Source: DASZPL01 sp035550315 (lineage in GTDB: Bacteria > Actinomycetota > Actinomycetes > JAFAQI01). From it: DNA of 23,409 bases. The position numbers were made by a program, and so were the translations under genes. Under the pieces are notes generated by a model that saw only the letters and a list, made by a program, of their open reading frames with translations, ran no database searches and was not told the origin of the DNA. The stretch lies in the NCBI GenBank assembly GCA_035550315.1, contig DASZPL010000111.1, positions 1 through 23,409 on the forward strand. Reading direction: 5' to 3'. Of this stretch, positions 1-6,859 are shown in pieces. Numbering within the stretch: position 1 is the first letter of the stretch; the number at the start of each line of letters is the position of its first letter.

Positions 1-548
1 ACCACTCCCAGCACCACGCCAAGCACGACTGGGCGGCGCTGTCCGACGACGATCTGCTCGACGAGCAGCAAGACCACCGGGATTGCGGCCGTTATCGCCA
101 GGCTGAGATGACCGATTCCGGCCGCGACGATCGCGGGCGAAAAGCCATAGAGCAGCGCCCCGATCGCCGCCGCGACGTCGTTACGGACCAGCCGGCGCAG
201 CAGTGCGAATGCCGCGACCGTCGCGACCGTGATGCCGCCCACCAGCAGCACGTCGTAGGACACCGACGGGTTCGCCAGCAGCGTGACCGGAGTGAGCAGT
301 ACGCCGGGCACGATGATCGAGGTGTTCCACATCGCGTTGATGCCGTCCGGCGCGTTCATCGTCGTGAAGACGAACGGATTGTGGCCGTGCGTCATGCACC
401 AGGCGGCGTGCTGCAGGTACCAGACGTAAAGCCGGGAGTCGTTCGGGTTGCCGGCCGTGACTCGCCGGCTCGGTGCTGCCCAGAGATGCCAGGTGAGGTA
501 GATCGCGCAGCCGAGCGCGATACCCCCGACCAGCAGCCACGGCGCCAC
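1..548 (-). CDS. Polytopic membrane protein, probable GT-C-type glycosyltransferase (partial)
   Basis: The frame is open from 548 to the window edge, so the C-terminal part is missing. It starts with a membrane segment (APWLLVGGIALG), then a polar loop with NPNDSRLYVWYLQHA and HGHNPFVFTTMNAPDG, then several more hydrophobic segments. This hydrophobic N-terminus plus a large polar first loop resembles lipid-linked-sugar GT-C glycosyltransferases of actinobacteria; that is an inference, as no catalytic motif is decisive. The first in-frame start after the upstream stop is GTG at 548, which lacks a good ribosome site. A better-looking start, ATG at 610 with a TACCTT -10 element five bases upstream, is in another frame and would join only if the six-base C run (569-574, minus strand) had one more base. 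The gene diverges from the GT2 glycosyltransferase, so an envelope polysaccharide role fits. Confidence 0.6.
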   Translation of the reverse strand, partial: MAPWLLVGGIALGCAIYLTWHLWAAPSRRVTAGNPNDSRLYVWYLQHAAWCMTHGHNPFVFTTMNAPDGINAMWNTSIIVPGVLLTPVTLLANPSVSYDVLLVGGITVATVAAFALLRRLVRNDVAAAIGALLYGFSPAIVAAGIGHLSLAITAAIPVVLLLVEQIVVGQRRPVVLGVVLGV

Positions 549-675
549 GGCTGGAAGCCGGCGCCGCCGGGGGGCGGCATGGCGCGCCTGGTGACCGGCT
601 TGGGCGGCATCAGGGAAGGTAGATATCGAGCAACAGTAAGGGAAGGCCGCAGGGGCGTCGGGCAGGTCTCACAAA

Positions 676-2952
676 GTGTTCGCCGCCTTGTTGCTGGCGG
701 GGATCTTCGCGGCGCCGCTTGCGACGGTGGCACTCTTCGCACCCGCCAACACTCGCGGGCGAGCCGCCGGCACTTGGCCGTGGATCCGCCGGCTGTTGTT
801 CGCGCTGATCGGCACCGTCATCCTCGGCGGCTTCATCGGCATCTGCCTGTGGGTGCTCGGCGCCACGGTGACGAACGTCAGCGGCGCGCTGGCCGCGCTG
901 CTGTTCGCCAGCTTGGTGTGGTTGCCGTTCACCCGCCGGTGGAACGCGCGCGCCCACCTGTGCTGGGCGTGGACCACGTTCCTGTTCGCGGCGTACCTCG
1001 CGTTCATGATCGATTGGACGTTCGCCAGCCACCTGGGCGCGACCGGCACGATCGGCGGGCTGCTGCTGTGGGTGCTGGAGGTGCTGGCCGCCGTCCTCGG
1101 CTGCGCGTACCTGTGGGAGCTGTGTGACGCGCTCGGCCGCGAGCACTGGCGCCGCCGGATCGAACGCGCGGCACCCGCGGTCGACGACACCTGGCGACCG
1201 TTCGTCAGCCTGCACGTTCCGGCGTACAACGAACCGCCGGACATGGTGATCGAGACGCTCCGGTCGCTCCGGGCGCTCGACTACGACAACTACGAGATCA
1301 TCGCGATCGACGACAACACCGACGACGAGTCGCTGTGGCGCCCGGTCGAAGCCTGGTGCCACGAGCACGGCGTGAAGTTCGTCCACCTGGAGAACTGGCC
1401 CGGCTACAAGTCCGGAGCGTTGAACTACGCGCTCAACCACATGATCGACCCGCGCACCGAGCTGATCGGTGTCATCGACGCGGACTACCAGGTCGATCCC
1501 GAGTTCTTGCGCCGCTGCGCGCCGCTGTTCGCCGACCCGAGCGTCGGCTTCATCCAGGCGCCGCAGGACTACCGCGACTGGCAGCACGCGCCGTTCTACC
1601 GGCGGCTCTATTACTCCTACAAGTACTTCTTCGCGGTGTCGCAACCGTCACGCAACGAGCGCGATGGCGCCATCTTCGCCGGCACGATGGGCCTGATCCG
1701 CCGGCAAGCGGTCGAGTCGGTCGGCGGCTGGGACGAGTGGTGCATCACCGAGGACGCCGAGCTGTCGCTGCGGCTGCTGCGCGCCGGGTGGTCCGGCCTG
1801 CACGTCGACCGGTCGTTTGGGCACGGCGTGATGCCGCTGACGTTCGAGGCGTTGAAAGGCCAGCGGTTCCGCTGGTGCTTTGGCGGCATCCAGATCCTGC
1901 GGCGCAACTGGCGGTGGATGCTGCCCGGCCCGCGTCATCGGGACAACCAGCTGGACACCGGGCAACGGTGGGCGTACCTGTCCGGCGCCTTCCAGTGGTA
2001 CGGCGACCTGCTCGGCCTGATCTTTTTCCTCTTCCTGATGGCCGGCGCGATCAACCTGGCCCTGGGCGGCGGCGTGTTGTTCCGGAAGCTCACTGCGTTC
2101 CTGCTCGCCGCGATCCCGGTGCTCGTCGCGCTCGGGTTGGTGCGCGCGGTCGCCCTGCTGCGTCGCAGCACGGGCGCTACCTGGCGCGACGCGTTCGGGG
2201 CGTTCACGATCTGGCAGTCGACCGCGCTGGTCGTCGCGCGGGCATCCGTGCAGGGCCTGTTTGCGCGGAAGGCGGAGTTCCTGCGGACGCCGAAGACCGC
2301 CGAGGAGTCGAAGGTCTGGGACGCGATTCACGGCAACCCGGCGGAGACGGCGCTCGCCCTCGTCGGGCTGGGCGGCATGGCCCTGGCCCTGACGAACGTG
2401 TCCTGGTACGGCGGCCCACTCACCGCCGGCTTGCTCGCCTGGCCGACGTTCGCCTTCGCCATGGCGCCGATCAACAGCATCGCGGCGCAACGGGCCGCGC
2501 TGCCGCCGGACCTGTCGGAGCGCCGTCGCAGCGAGTGGCGCCGGCTGCTGCCCCCGCGCCCGGTCACCGCCACCGTCGGCGCGCTGGGCTTCACCGCGAT
2601 CACCGCGGGGATCGTGCTCGCGTTGCTGGCCACCGGCTCGAAGCAGGCCGTGGCGCCGCAGTTGGTCGGCCCGGCGCAGGGCCACCCGGCGCGGACCGCG
2701 CCGTCGAGTGGTCCGAGTGCGCCGGCCTCGACGACTCCGACACCATCGCGGTCGAGCGGTTCGACCTCGCCGTCACCGAGCTCGACCCCGTCACCGTCGA
2801 AGAGCTCGCCGTCACCGACCCGCTCACCCAGTCCGTCCCCCAGTCGGTCGCCGAGCCGCTCGCCCAGCCCGAGCGCGTCCGCATCGCCGGCCGCGAAGGC
2901 GTCCACCGCGGCGGCGAGCACCAGCTCCGCGACGTCGTCGACGAGCGGGTGA
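676..2952 (+). CDS. Cellulose-synthase-like GT2 membrane glycosyltransferase
   Basis: This processive family 2 glycosyltransferase of 758 residues probably polymerises a beta-linked glucan from UDP-sugar on the cytoplasmic face and exports it. About five N-terminal membrane segments (to about residue 150) precede the catalytic domain. The four hallmark motifs are present: D212-D213 in AIDDN, D268-A-D270 in IDADY, T358-E-D360, and Q396-R-F-R-W400. Six further hydrophobic segments follow. There is no PilZ domain, so it is not a c-di-GMP-gated BcsA. After the last membrane segment (about 635-655) comes about 100 residues of Ser/Pro/Thr repeats; the basic stretch before that segment (ERRRSEWRR) puts the tail outside. 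GTG at 676 is the first start after an in-frame stop at 637 and has a weak AGG nine bases upstream. The GH8 gene begins eight bases after the stop, suggesting one operon. Polymer identity is unknown. Confidence 0.88.
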   Translation: MFAALLLAGIFAAPLATVALFAPANTRGRAAGTWPWIRRLLFALIGTVILGGFIGICLWVLGATVTNVSGALAALLFASLVWLPFTRRWNARAHLCWAWTTFLFAAYLAFMIDWTFASHLGATGTIGGLLLWVLEVLAAVLGCAYLWELCDALGREHWRRRIERAAPAVDDTWRPFVSLHVPAYNEPPDMVIETLRSLRALDYDNYEIIAIDDNTDDESLWRPVEAWCHEHGVKFVHLENWPGYKSGALNYALNHMIDPRTELIGVIDADYQVDPEFLRRCAPLFADPSVGFIQAPQDYRDWQHAPFYRRLYYSYKYFFAVSQPSRNERDGAIFAGTMGLIRRQAVESVGGWDEWCITEDAELSLRLLRAGWSGLHVDRSFGHGVMPLTFEALKGQRFRWCFGGIQILRRNWRWMLPGPRHRDNQLDTGQRWAYLSGAFQWYGDLLGLIFFLFLMAGAINLALGGGVLFRKLTAFLLAAIPVLVALGLVRAVALLRRSTGATWRDAFGAFTIWQSTALVVARASVQGLFARKAEFLRTPKTAEESKVWDAIHGNPAETALALVGLGGMALALTNVSWYGGPLTAGLLAWPTFAFAMAPINSIAAQRAALPPDLSERRRSEWRRLLPPRPVTATVGALGFTAITAGIVLALLATGSKQAVAPQLVGPAQGHPARTAPSSGPSAPASTTPTPSRSSGSTSPSPSSTPSPSKSSPSPTRSPSPSPSRSPSRSPSPSASASPAAKASTAAASTSSATSSTSG

Positions 2953-2959
2953 GGGACGC

Positions 2960-4042
2960 ATGCTTCGCCCGCGCCACACCACCGCGATCGTCGCCGTGAC
3001 GCTTGCCGCAGCCGTCGCGAGTGGCTGCGGCGGCTCGGCCGCCGGCAGTTCCGGCATCGTGGTCCGGCCGGCGGCGGCCGCCCGCCACTTCCTGGCGTCG
3101 TACGCGACCTCCGACGGACGCGTGCTTCGGCGGGACCAAGGCAGCGACATCGTCAGCGAGGGTCAGGCATACGGCATGCTGCTCGCCGAGATCGGCGGCC
3201 GCGAGCCAGTCGCGCGCACCATCTGGCACTGGACCCGCCGGCACTTGCAGCGATCCGACCACTTGCTGTCGTGGCACGCCACCGGCGACGGCCAGGTGTT
3301 GGACCCGCAGTCGGCCACGGACGCCGACATCCTGACGGCGTTCGCGCTGCTTCGCTACCGCGGACCGGGCCGCGCCGGGATGCACGCCGACGGCCGGCGG
3401 CTGGCCAGCGCCGTGCTGGCCCATGAGTCGGTCCGGTTGACCGACGGCACCCTCGTCCCGGTCGCCGGCCCGTGGGCGACGCAGTCCGAGCCGACGGTCG
3501 ACCCGTCGTACTGGTCGCCGCAGATCTTCCGCTGGCTCGCGCACGCGACCGGCGACCATCGCTGGTCACAGGCTGCCGCCAAAACCCGGGCGCTGGTCCG
3601 GCAGGTGACCCACGACGGCCGGCAACTGCCGCCGGACTGGGCCCGCATCGCCGGCGACCGGCTGGTACCGACCCCGCCACCTGGGCAGAGCGGCGAGCCG
3701 ACCTACGGCCTGGATGCGCAGCGACTGCCGGTCTGGCTCGCGACCGGCTGCTCCAAGCGCGAGCACCGGTTGGCGGGCCACTGGTGGCGCGACGTGCTCT
3801 CACACCACCGTTCGGACCTAGCCGCGCAGACCGTCGGCACCAACGGCACGACGGTGAACGGCAACCCGACCCCGTTGGGGTACGTCGCCTCCTCGGCGGC
3901 GGCCACCGCGGCGGGAGACGCCGCGGCCGGCCGGCATCTGCTGGCGCAGGCCGTGGCACAGGCGAGCGCCGAGCCGACGTACTACGGCGACGCCTGGGTG
4001 GCGCTCGGCGGCTGGCTGCTCGGCAACGGGCTGCACTGCTAG
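2960..4042 (+). CDS. GH8 family glycoside hydrolase, predicted lipoprotein
   Basis: The 360-residue protein belongs to glycoside hydrolase family 8 (endoglucanase/BcsZ type), which cuts beta-1,4-glucans by inversion. The family signature is visible as SEGQAYGML, with the predicted acid E67, and ATDADILTAFALL around D121, which departs slightly from the usual pattern. The N-terminus has a basic start, a hydrophobic run and A-S-G-C23, a plausible though not ideal lipobox, so the enzyme is probably anchored outside the membrane. ATG at 2960 has a good GAGGGA ribosome site at 2951-2956 that overlaps the GT2 stop. The pairing mirrors bcsA-bcsZ of Gram-negative cellulose loci: the hydrolase would trim or release the nascent polymer. 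A short GGCGG/CCGCC hairpin follows the stop (4042-4055). Confidence 0.88.
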   Translation: MLRPRHTTAIVAVTLAAAVASGCGGSAAGSSGIVVRPAAAARHFLASYATSDGRVLRRDQGSDIVSEGQAYGMLLAEIGGREPVARTIWHWTRRHLQRSDHLLSWHATGDGQVLDPQSATDADILTAFALLRYRGPGRAGMHADGRRLASAVLAHESVRLTDGTLVPVAGPWATQSEPTVDPSYWSPQIFRWLAHATGDHRWSQAAAKTRALVRQVTHDGRQLPPDWARIAGDRLVPTPPPGQSGEPTYGLDAQRLPVWLATGCSKREHRLAGHWWRDVLSHHRSDLAAQTVGTNGTTVNGNPTPLGYVASSAAATAAGDAAAGRHLLAQAVAQASAEPTYYGDAWVALGGWLLGNGLHC

Positions 4043-4064
4043 GCGGCGTACCGCCCGGTCGGGG

Positions 4065-4070
4065 CATGAT
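4065..4070 (+). promoter_or_regulatory. Candidate -10 element for fpg (CATGAT)
   Basis: CATGAT ends eight bases before the ATG at 4079, and no Shine-Dalgarno sequence lies between. This suggests a leaderless or nearly leaderless mRNA starting at or just before the fpg start codon. The same hexamer precedes the regulator gene at 22705. No convincing -35 box is visible. Confidence 0.35.
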
Positions 4071-4078
4071 CGACGGCG

Positions 4079-4936
4079 ATGCCGGAGCTTCCCGAGGTGC
4101 AGGCGCTGGTCGACGTGCTCGCCGATCGCGTCGTCGGCCACGTCATCGCCCGGGTCGACGTCGCGTCGTTCAGTGTGCTCAAGACCGTGACCCCAGTGAC
4201 CGGCCTGGCCGGGCTGACCGCAACCGGGGCGAGCCGCCACGGTAAGTTCCTCGACCTCGATGTCGACGGCCTGCACCTGATCACGCACTTCTCCCGCGCC
4301 GGGTGGCTGCACTGGCGCGACCAGCTGCCGCCGGCGCCGCCGAAACCCGGCAAGGGGCCGATCGGCATCCGGGTCCACCTCGACACCGGCGCGGGCTTCG
4401 ACCTCACCGAGGCGGGCACGCAGAAGCGGCTGGCCGTCTACCTGGTCTCCGATCCGGCGGAGGTGCCGGGCATCGCCCGGCTCGGCCCCGACCCGCTCGA
4501 CGACGACTTCACGTTGGCGCGGTTCGCCGACTTGTTGGCCGGCAACCGGACCCAGCTCAAGGGGTTGCTGCGCGACCAGTCGGTCATCGCCGGCATCGGC
4601 AACGCCTACTCCGACGAGATCCTGCACGTGGCGCGGATGTCGCCGTTCCGGCTGGCGGCGACGCTGGACGACGCCGAGGTCGCGGCACTGTACGACGCGA
4701 TGCGCACCACGCTGACCGACGCCGTCGAACGGGCGCGCGGGCTCGCCGCGGCGGACCTGAAGTCGGAGAAGAAGGTTGCGATGCGGGTGCACGGTCGCGC
4801 CGGCGAGGCGTGCCCGGTCTGCGGCGACACCATCCGCTCGGTCTCGTTCGCCTCCTCGACGCTCGACTACTGCCCCACCTGCCAAACCAACGGCAAACCC
4901 CTAGCCGACAGAAGGATGTCGCGGCTGCTTAAGTGA
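4079..4936 (+). CDS. Fpg/Nei family DNA glycosylase (bifunctional AP lyase)
   Basis: The enzyme excises oxidised bases and nicks the abasic site by beta/delta elimination. After Met removal the N-terminal Pro of MPELPEV is the nucleophile and the following Glu is catalytic. K56 in RHGKFL matches the conserved hairpin lysine. The helix-two-turn-helix is at LRDQSVIAGIGNAYSDEIL, and a C-terminal zinc finger has C245, C248, C265 and C268. Length (285) is normal. The protein ends in ADRRMSRLLK, a conserved tail as I recall it for the actinobacterial subgroup with the ITHFSRAGW and LTEAGTQKRL motifs; whether it prefers 8-oxoguanine (Fpg) or oxidised pyrimidines (Nei) cannot be told, so no symbol is given. 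The stop codon lies in the loop of a perfect hairpin, and the last seven codons are repeated 99 bases downstream. Confidence 0.93.
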   Translation: MPELPEVQALVDVLADRVVGHVIARVDVASFSVLKTVTPVTGLAGLTATGASRHGKFLDLDVDGLHLITHFSRAGWLHWRDQLPPAPPKPGKGPIGIRVHLDTGAGFDLTEAGTQKRLAVYLVSDPAEVPGIARLGPDPLDDDFTLARFADLLAGNRTQLKGLLRDQSVIAGIGNAYSDEILHVARMSPFRLAATLDDAEVAALYDAMRTTLTDAVERARGLAAADLKSEKKVAMRVHGRAGEACPVCGDTIRSVSFASSTLDYCPTCQTNGKPLADRRMSRLLK

Positions 4937-4944
4937 GCAGCCGC
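4921..4944 (+). terminator. Perfect hairpin spanning the fpg stop codon
   Basis: GCGGCTGC (4921-4928) pairs exactly with GCAGCCGC (4937-4944) around an eight-base loop, TTAAGTGA, that contains the fpg stop. There is no T-run after it, but hairpins without T-runs are common candidate terminators in high-GC actinobacteria. It could instead protect the 3' end of the mRNA. Confidence 0.45.
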
Positions 4945-5010
4945 GTCCGTTGTAGGGCGGGGGGTGGGGTGGTGGACGTCCGTTGTAGGGCGGTGGGTGG
5001 GGTGGTGAAC
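4945..5010 (+). repeat. Two tandem copies of a G-rich 33-bp unit
   Basis: Unit 1 (4945-4977) and unit 2 (4978-5010) both begin GTCCGTTGTAGGGCGG and continue GGGTGGGGTGGTG; they differ at only two positions as read (G/T and G/A). The plus strand has several runs of three or more G and could fold as a G-quadruplex. The array sits between fpg and the rhodanese gene and encodes no plausible protein. Two units without spacers exclude a CRISPR. Confidence 0.85.
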
Positions 5011-5012
5011 GT

Positions 5013-5035
5013 GGATGTCGCGCTTGCTGAAATAG
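5013..5035 (+). pseudogene. Displaced second copy of the fpg 3' end (MSRLLK-stop)
   Basis: ATG TCG CGC TTG CTG AAA TAG (5015-5035) encodes M-S-R-L-L-K-stop, the same residues as the true fpg end at 4916-4936, with synonymous changes in four codons and a different stop. The ten bases GGATGTCGCG are identical in both places (4914-4923 and 5013-5022). The offset is exactly 99 bases. This looks like the leftover end of an earlier fpg allele, now untranslated in the intergenic region. Chance similarity is unlikely but not excluded for so short a stretch. Confidence 0.55.
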
Positions 5036-5039
5036 AGAG

Positions 5040-5381
5040 ATGAGTGACCCGCGCCGTCCCGACGTACCTTCGATCCCACCCGCCGAGCTGACCGACGACA
5101 TCGTCCTGCTCGACGTCCGCCGGCAGGAAGAGTGGGACGCCGGCCATGCGCCCGGCGCGCTGCACATCCCGAGCGACGACATCCCGGCGAAGCTCGACGA
5201 GCTGCCTCGCGACCGTGACGTCGTGCTGGTCTGCCACGGCGGCGGCCGCTCGTCGCGCACCACCGACTGGTTGCTCAAGCAGGGCTACGAGTGCCGCAAC
5301 CTGGCCGGCGGCATGGTGGCCTACGCCGAGGCCGGCCTGCCATTGGTGAGCGAGACCGGCGAGCCTCCCGCCGTCGACTAA
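5040..5381 (+). CDS. Single-domain rhodanese-like sulfurtransferase
   Basis: The 113-residue protein is one rhodanese domain. It carries the opening LLDVRRQEEWDAGHAPGALHIP (the conserved D-V-R and E-x-x-x-G-H-x-x-G-A motifs) and the active-site loop C65-H-G-G-G-R-S, so the persulfide-forming cysteine is present. Such cytoplasmic proteins move sulfane sulfur from thiosulfate or persulfides to acceptors; the partner here is unknown. ATG at 5040 is set by the protein's usual beginning, but GAGAG lies directly against it, too close for a normal ribosome site. A thiamine-related riboswitch and transporter follow at once, which hints at, but does not show, a link with sulfur supply for thiazole synthesis. 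Its TAA stop is part of the likely -10 element of the riboswitch. Confidence 0.85.
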   Translation: MSDPRRPDVPSIPPAELTDDIVLLDVRRQEEWDAGHAPGALHIPSDDIPAKLDELPRDRDVVLVCHGGGRSSRTTDWLLKQGYECRNLAGGMVAYAEAGLPLVSETGEPPAVD

Positions 5382-5384
5382 GGT
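5379..5384 (+). promoter_or_regulatory. Candidate -10 element for the riboswitch transcript (TAAGGT)
   Basis: TAAGGT matches the actinobacterial TAnnnT pattern and lies about seven bases before the first bases of the riboswitch, so transcription would start near 5391. It overlaps the rhodanese stop codon. No clear -35 box is seen. Read-through from the rhodanese gene is also possible. Confidence 0.4.
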
Positions 5385-5390
5385 CGAAAG

Positions 5391-5482
5391 CGCACACGCG
5401 GGAGTCCGGGCGCACCGGGCTGAGAGGGTGGCTGCGGCCACCGACCGCTTGACCTGAACCGGATCATGCCGGCGTAGGGAGT
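5391..5482 (+). promoter_or_regulatory. TPP riboswitch (THI element)
   Basis: The conserved thi-box landmarks occur in order: GGGAGTCCGG (from 5400), CTGAGAGGG (5420-5428), a GGTGGC/GCCACC hairpin, GACCTGAACCGGATCATGCC (5451-5470) and GGCGTAGGGA (5471-5480). This is the thiamine pyrophosphate aptamer. Its 3' end contains GGGAG, the ribosome site for the GTG start at 5489, so ligand binding most likely blocks translation initiation rather than causing termination; no separate terminator is visible. It controls the transporter and, by coupling, the overlapping gene after it. Confidence 0.95.
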
Positions 5483-5488
5483 GGCCAC

Positions 5489-6859
5489 GTGGCGGCAACC
5501 GAGACCGATCTCGCACGGCGCGAAGCTCCGCTCACCCTCGACCAGCCCGCACCGAAGGTGCTCGGCTGGCTCGACCAGTTCGGGCTGTGGGGCAACCTCG
5601 GCATCACGCTGCTGGCACCGGTCGGCGCCATCGGCGTCCTGGCACCGGTCGTCGGTGGACCCCAGCTCTCGCTGCTCGCTGCCGGCGCCGCCACCATCGT
5701 CGGCACGGTGCTCGGCGCCTTGCTGCTCGCCGCTTCTGCCGTGCCCGGCGCGCAGACCGGTGCGCCGTCGATGGTGTTGATGCGTGGCCTGTTCGGGCGC
5801 CAGCTGTCCTACCTGCCGACCACGGTCAACGTCGTGCAGCTGCTGGGCTGGACGGTCTTCGAGATCGTGATCATCGCGACCGCAGCGCGACAGCTGTTTC
5901 CTTGGCACGCGCATCGCTGGCCCTACATCGTGGTCGGCGGCGTGCTGACCGCCGCGATGACGCTCCGCCCGCTCGGTGCGGTCCGGATCCTGCGCCGGTT
6001 CGCGTTGGCCGCGGTGATCCTCGCGGCGATCTACCTGTACGTCGAGTTGCTCCGCCATCCGATGCCGTCGCTGACCCGTGGGTCGTGGTCGGGCTTCTGG
6101 AGCGCCGCGGACGTGACCATCGCCGTGGCGGTGTCGTGGGCGCCGCTGGCGGCCGACTACACCCGCCACTCGCGGTCGGCCGGCAGTGCGTTCGGCGGCG
6201 CGCTGATCGGCTACACCATCAGCCAGGTCGCCGGCTACCTGCTCGGTCTGGTCGCGCTCGCGACCGTCGTCCGCGCCGGCGACCTGAACCTGCAGCACGA
6301 CATGTTCGCCGCGTTCTTGGCGGTGCCGGTCGGCTGGCTGGCATTTGGCGTGCTGGTGCTGCGCGAGCTCGACGAGTCATTCGCCGACGGCTACTCGACG
6401 GTGATGTCACTGCAGAACGTCTGGCCGCGCATCGACCGGCGGCTGTTCACCGTCGTGGTCTGCGGCCTCGCGACGATCGGCGCGCTGGCGTTGAACATCG
6501 ACAACTACTTCAGCTTCCTCTACCTGCTCGGCTCGGTGCTGGTGCCGTTGATGGCGGTGTTCTTGGTCGACTACTTCGGCACCCGGCAGCGCCGGCCGTG
6601 GGATGTCGGCGATGCGGCGCCGCCCCGCCCCGTCATGGTGCTGCCGTGGGCGCTCGGCTTCGCGGCGTACCAGCTGGTCGACCCCGGCGGGGTCGGGTGG
6701 TGGGCGCGCGGCTGGACGACGGTCGACGACTGGCTGCACTTCGACGTGCCGTCGTGGATGAGCGCCTCGATCCTCGCGTTCCTGGTGGCGGCCGTCGCGA
6801 CCGCGCCCGTCACCTGGCTGCGTCGGCGCCGGTCGGTCGGCGTCATCGAGAATGGCTGA
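5489..6859 (+). CDS. cytX: CytX-like NCS1 transporter, probable hydroxymethylpyrimidine uptake
   Basis: The 456-residue protein has about twelve membrane segments and belongs to the nucleobase:cation symporter-1 (cytosine permease) family. Motifs in keeping with that family are WGNLGITLLAPVGAIG near the N-terminus, PGAQTGAPSMVLMRGLFGRQ, and SWAPLAADYTRHSRS. NCS1 members behind TPP riboswitches are the CytX group, predicted in comparative genomics to import the thiamine precursor HMP or related pyrimidines. The riboswitch, rather than the protein alone, supports this substrate. GTG at 5489 is fixed by GGGAG seven bases upstream and by the riboswitch layout. The stop overlaps the start of the next gene by eight bases, so the two are probably translated together. 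Confidence 0.88.
   Translation: MAATETDLARREAPLTLDQPAPKVLGWLDQFGLWGNLGITLLAPVGAIGVLAPVVGGPQLSLLAAGAATIVGTVLGALLLAASAVPGAQTGAPSMVLMRGLFGRQLSYLPTTVNVVQLLGWTVFEIVIIATAARQLFPWHAHRWPYIVVGGVLTAAMTLRPLGAVRILRRFALAAVILAAIYLYVELLRHPMPSLTRGSWSGFWSAADVTIAVAVSWAPLAADYTRHSRSAGSAFGGALIGYTISQVAGYLLGLVALATVVRAGDLNLQHDMFAAFLAVPVGWLAFGVLVLRELDESFADGYSTVMSLQNVWPRIDRRLFTVVVCGLATIGALALNIDNYFSFLYLLGSVLVPLMAVFLVDYFGTRQRRPWDVGDAAPPRPVMVLPWALGFAAYQLVDPGGVGWWARGWTTVDDWLHFDVPSWMSASILAFLVAAVATAPVTWLRRRRSVGVIENG

Noticed and set aside
610..1644. Long minus-strand open frame opposite the GT2 gene
   Set aside because: It is a shadow of GC-rich codons: the translation is Arg/Val/Gln-rich with no domain, while the plus strand encodes all GT2 motifs. 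The same applies to the long antisense frames at 1648-2685, 3818-4885 and 17927-20056.
2700..2952. Frameshift or separate gene in the repetitive end of the GT2 gene
   Set aside because: The Ser/Pro tail is continuous in frame to a stop and its period comes from TCG/CCG codons, typical of wall-spanning tails. Alternative frames are Arg-rich shadows.
4945..5010. CRISPR array
   Set aside because: There are only two directly adjacent units with no spacers, and no cas genes are near.
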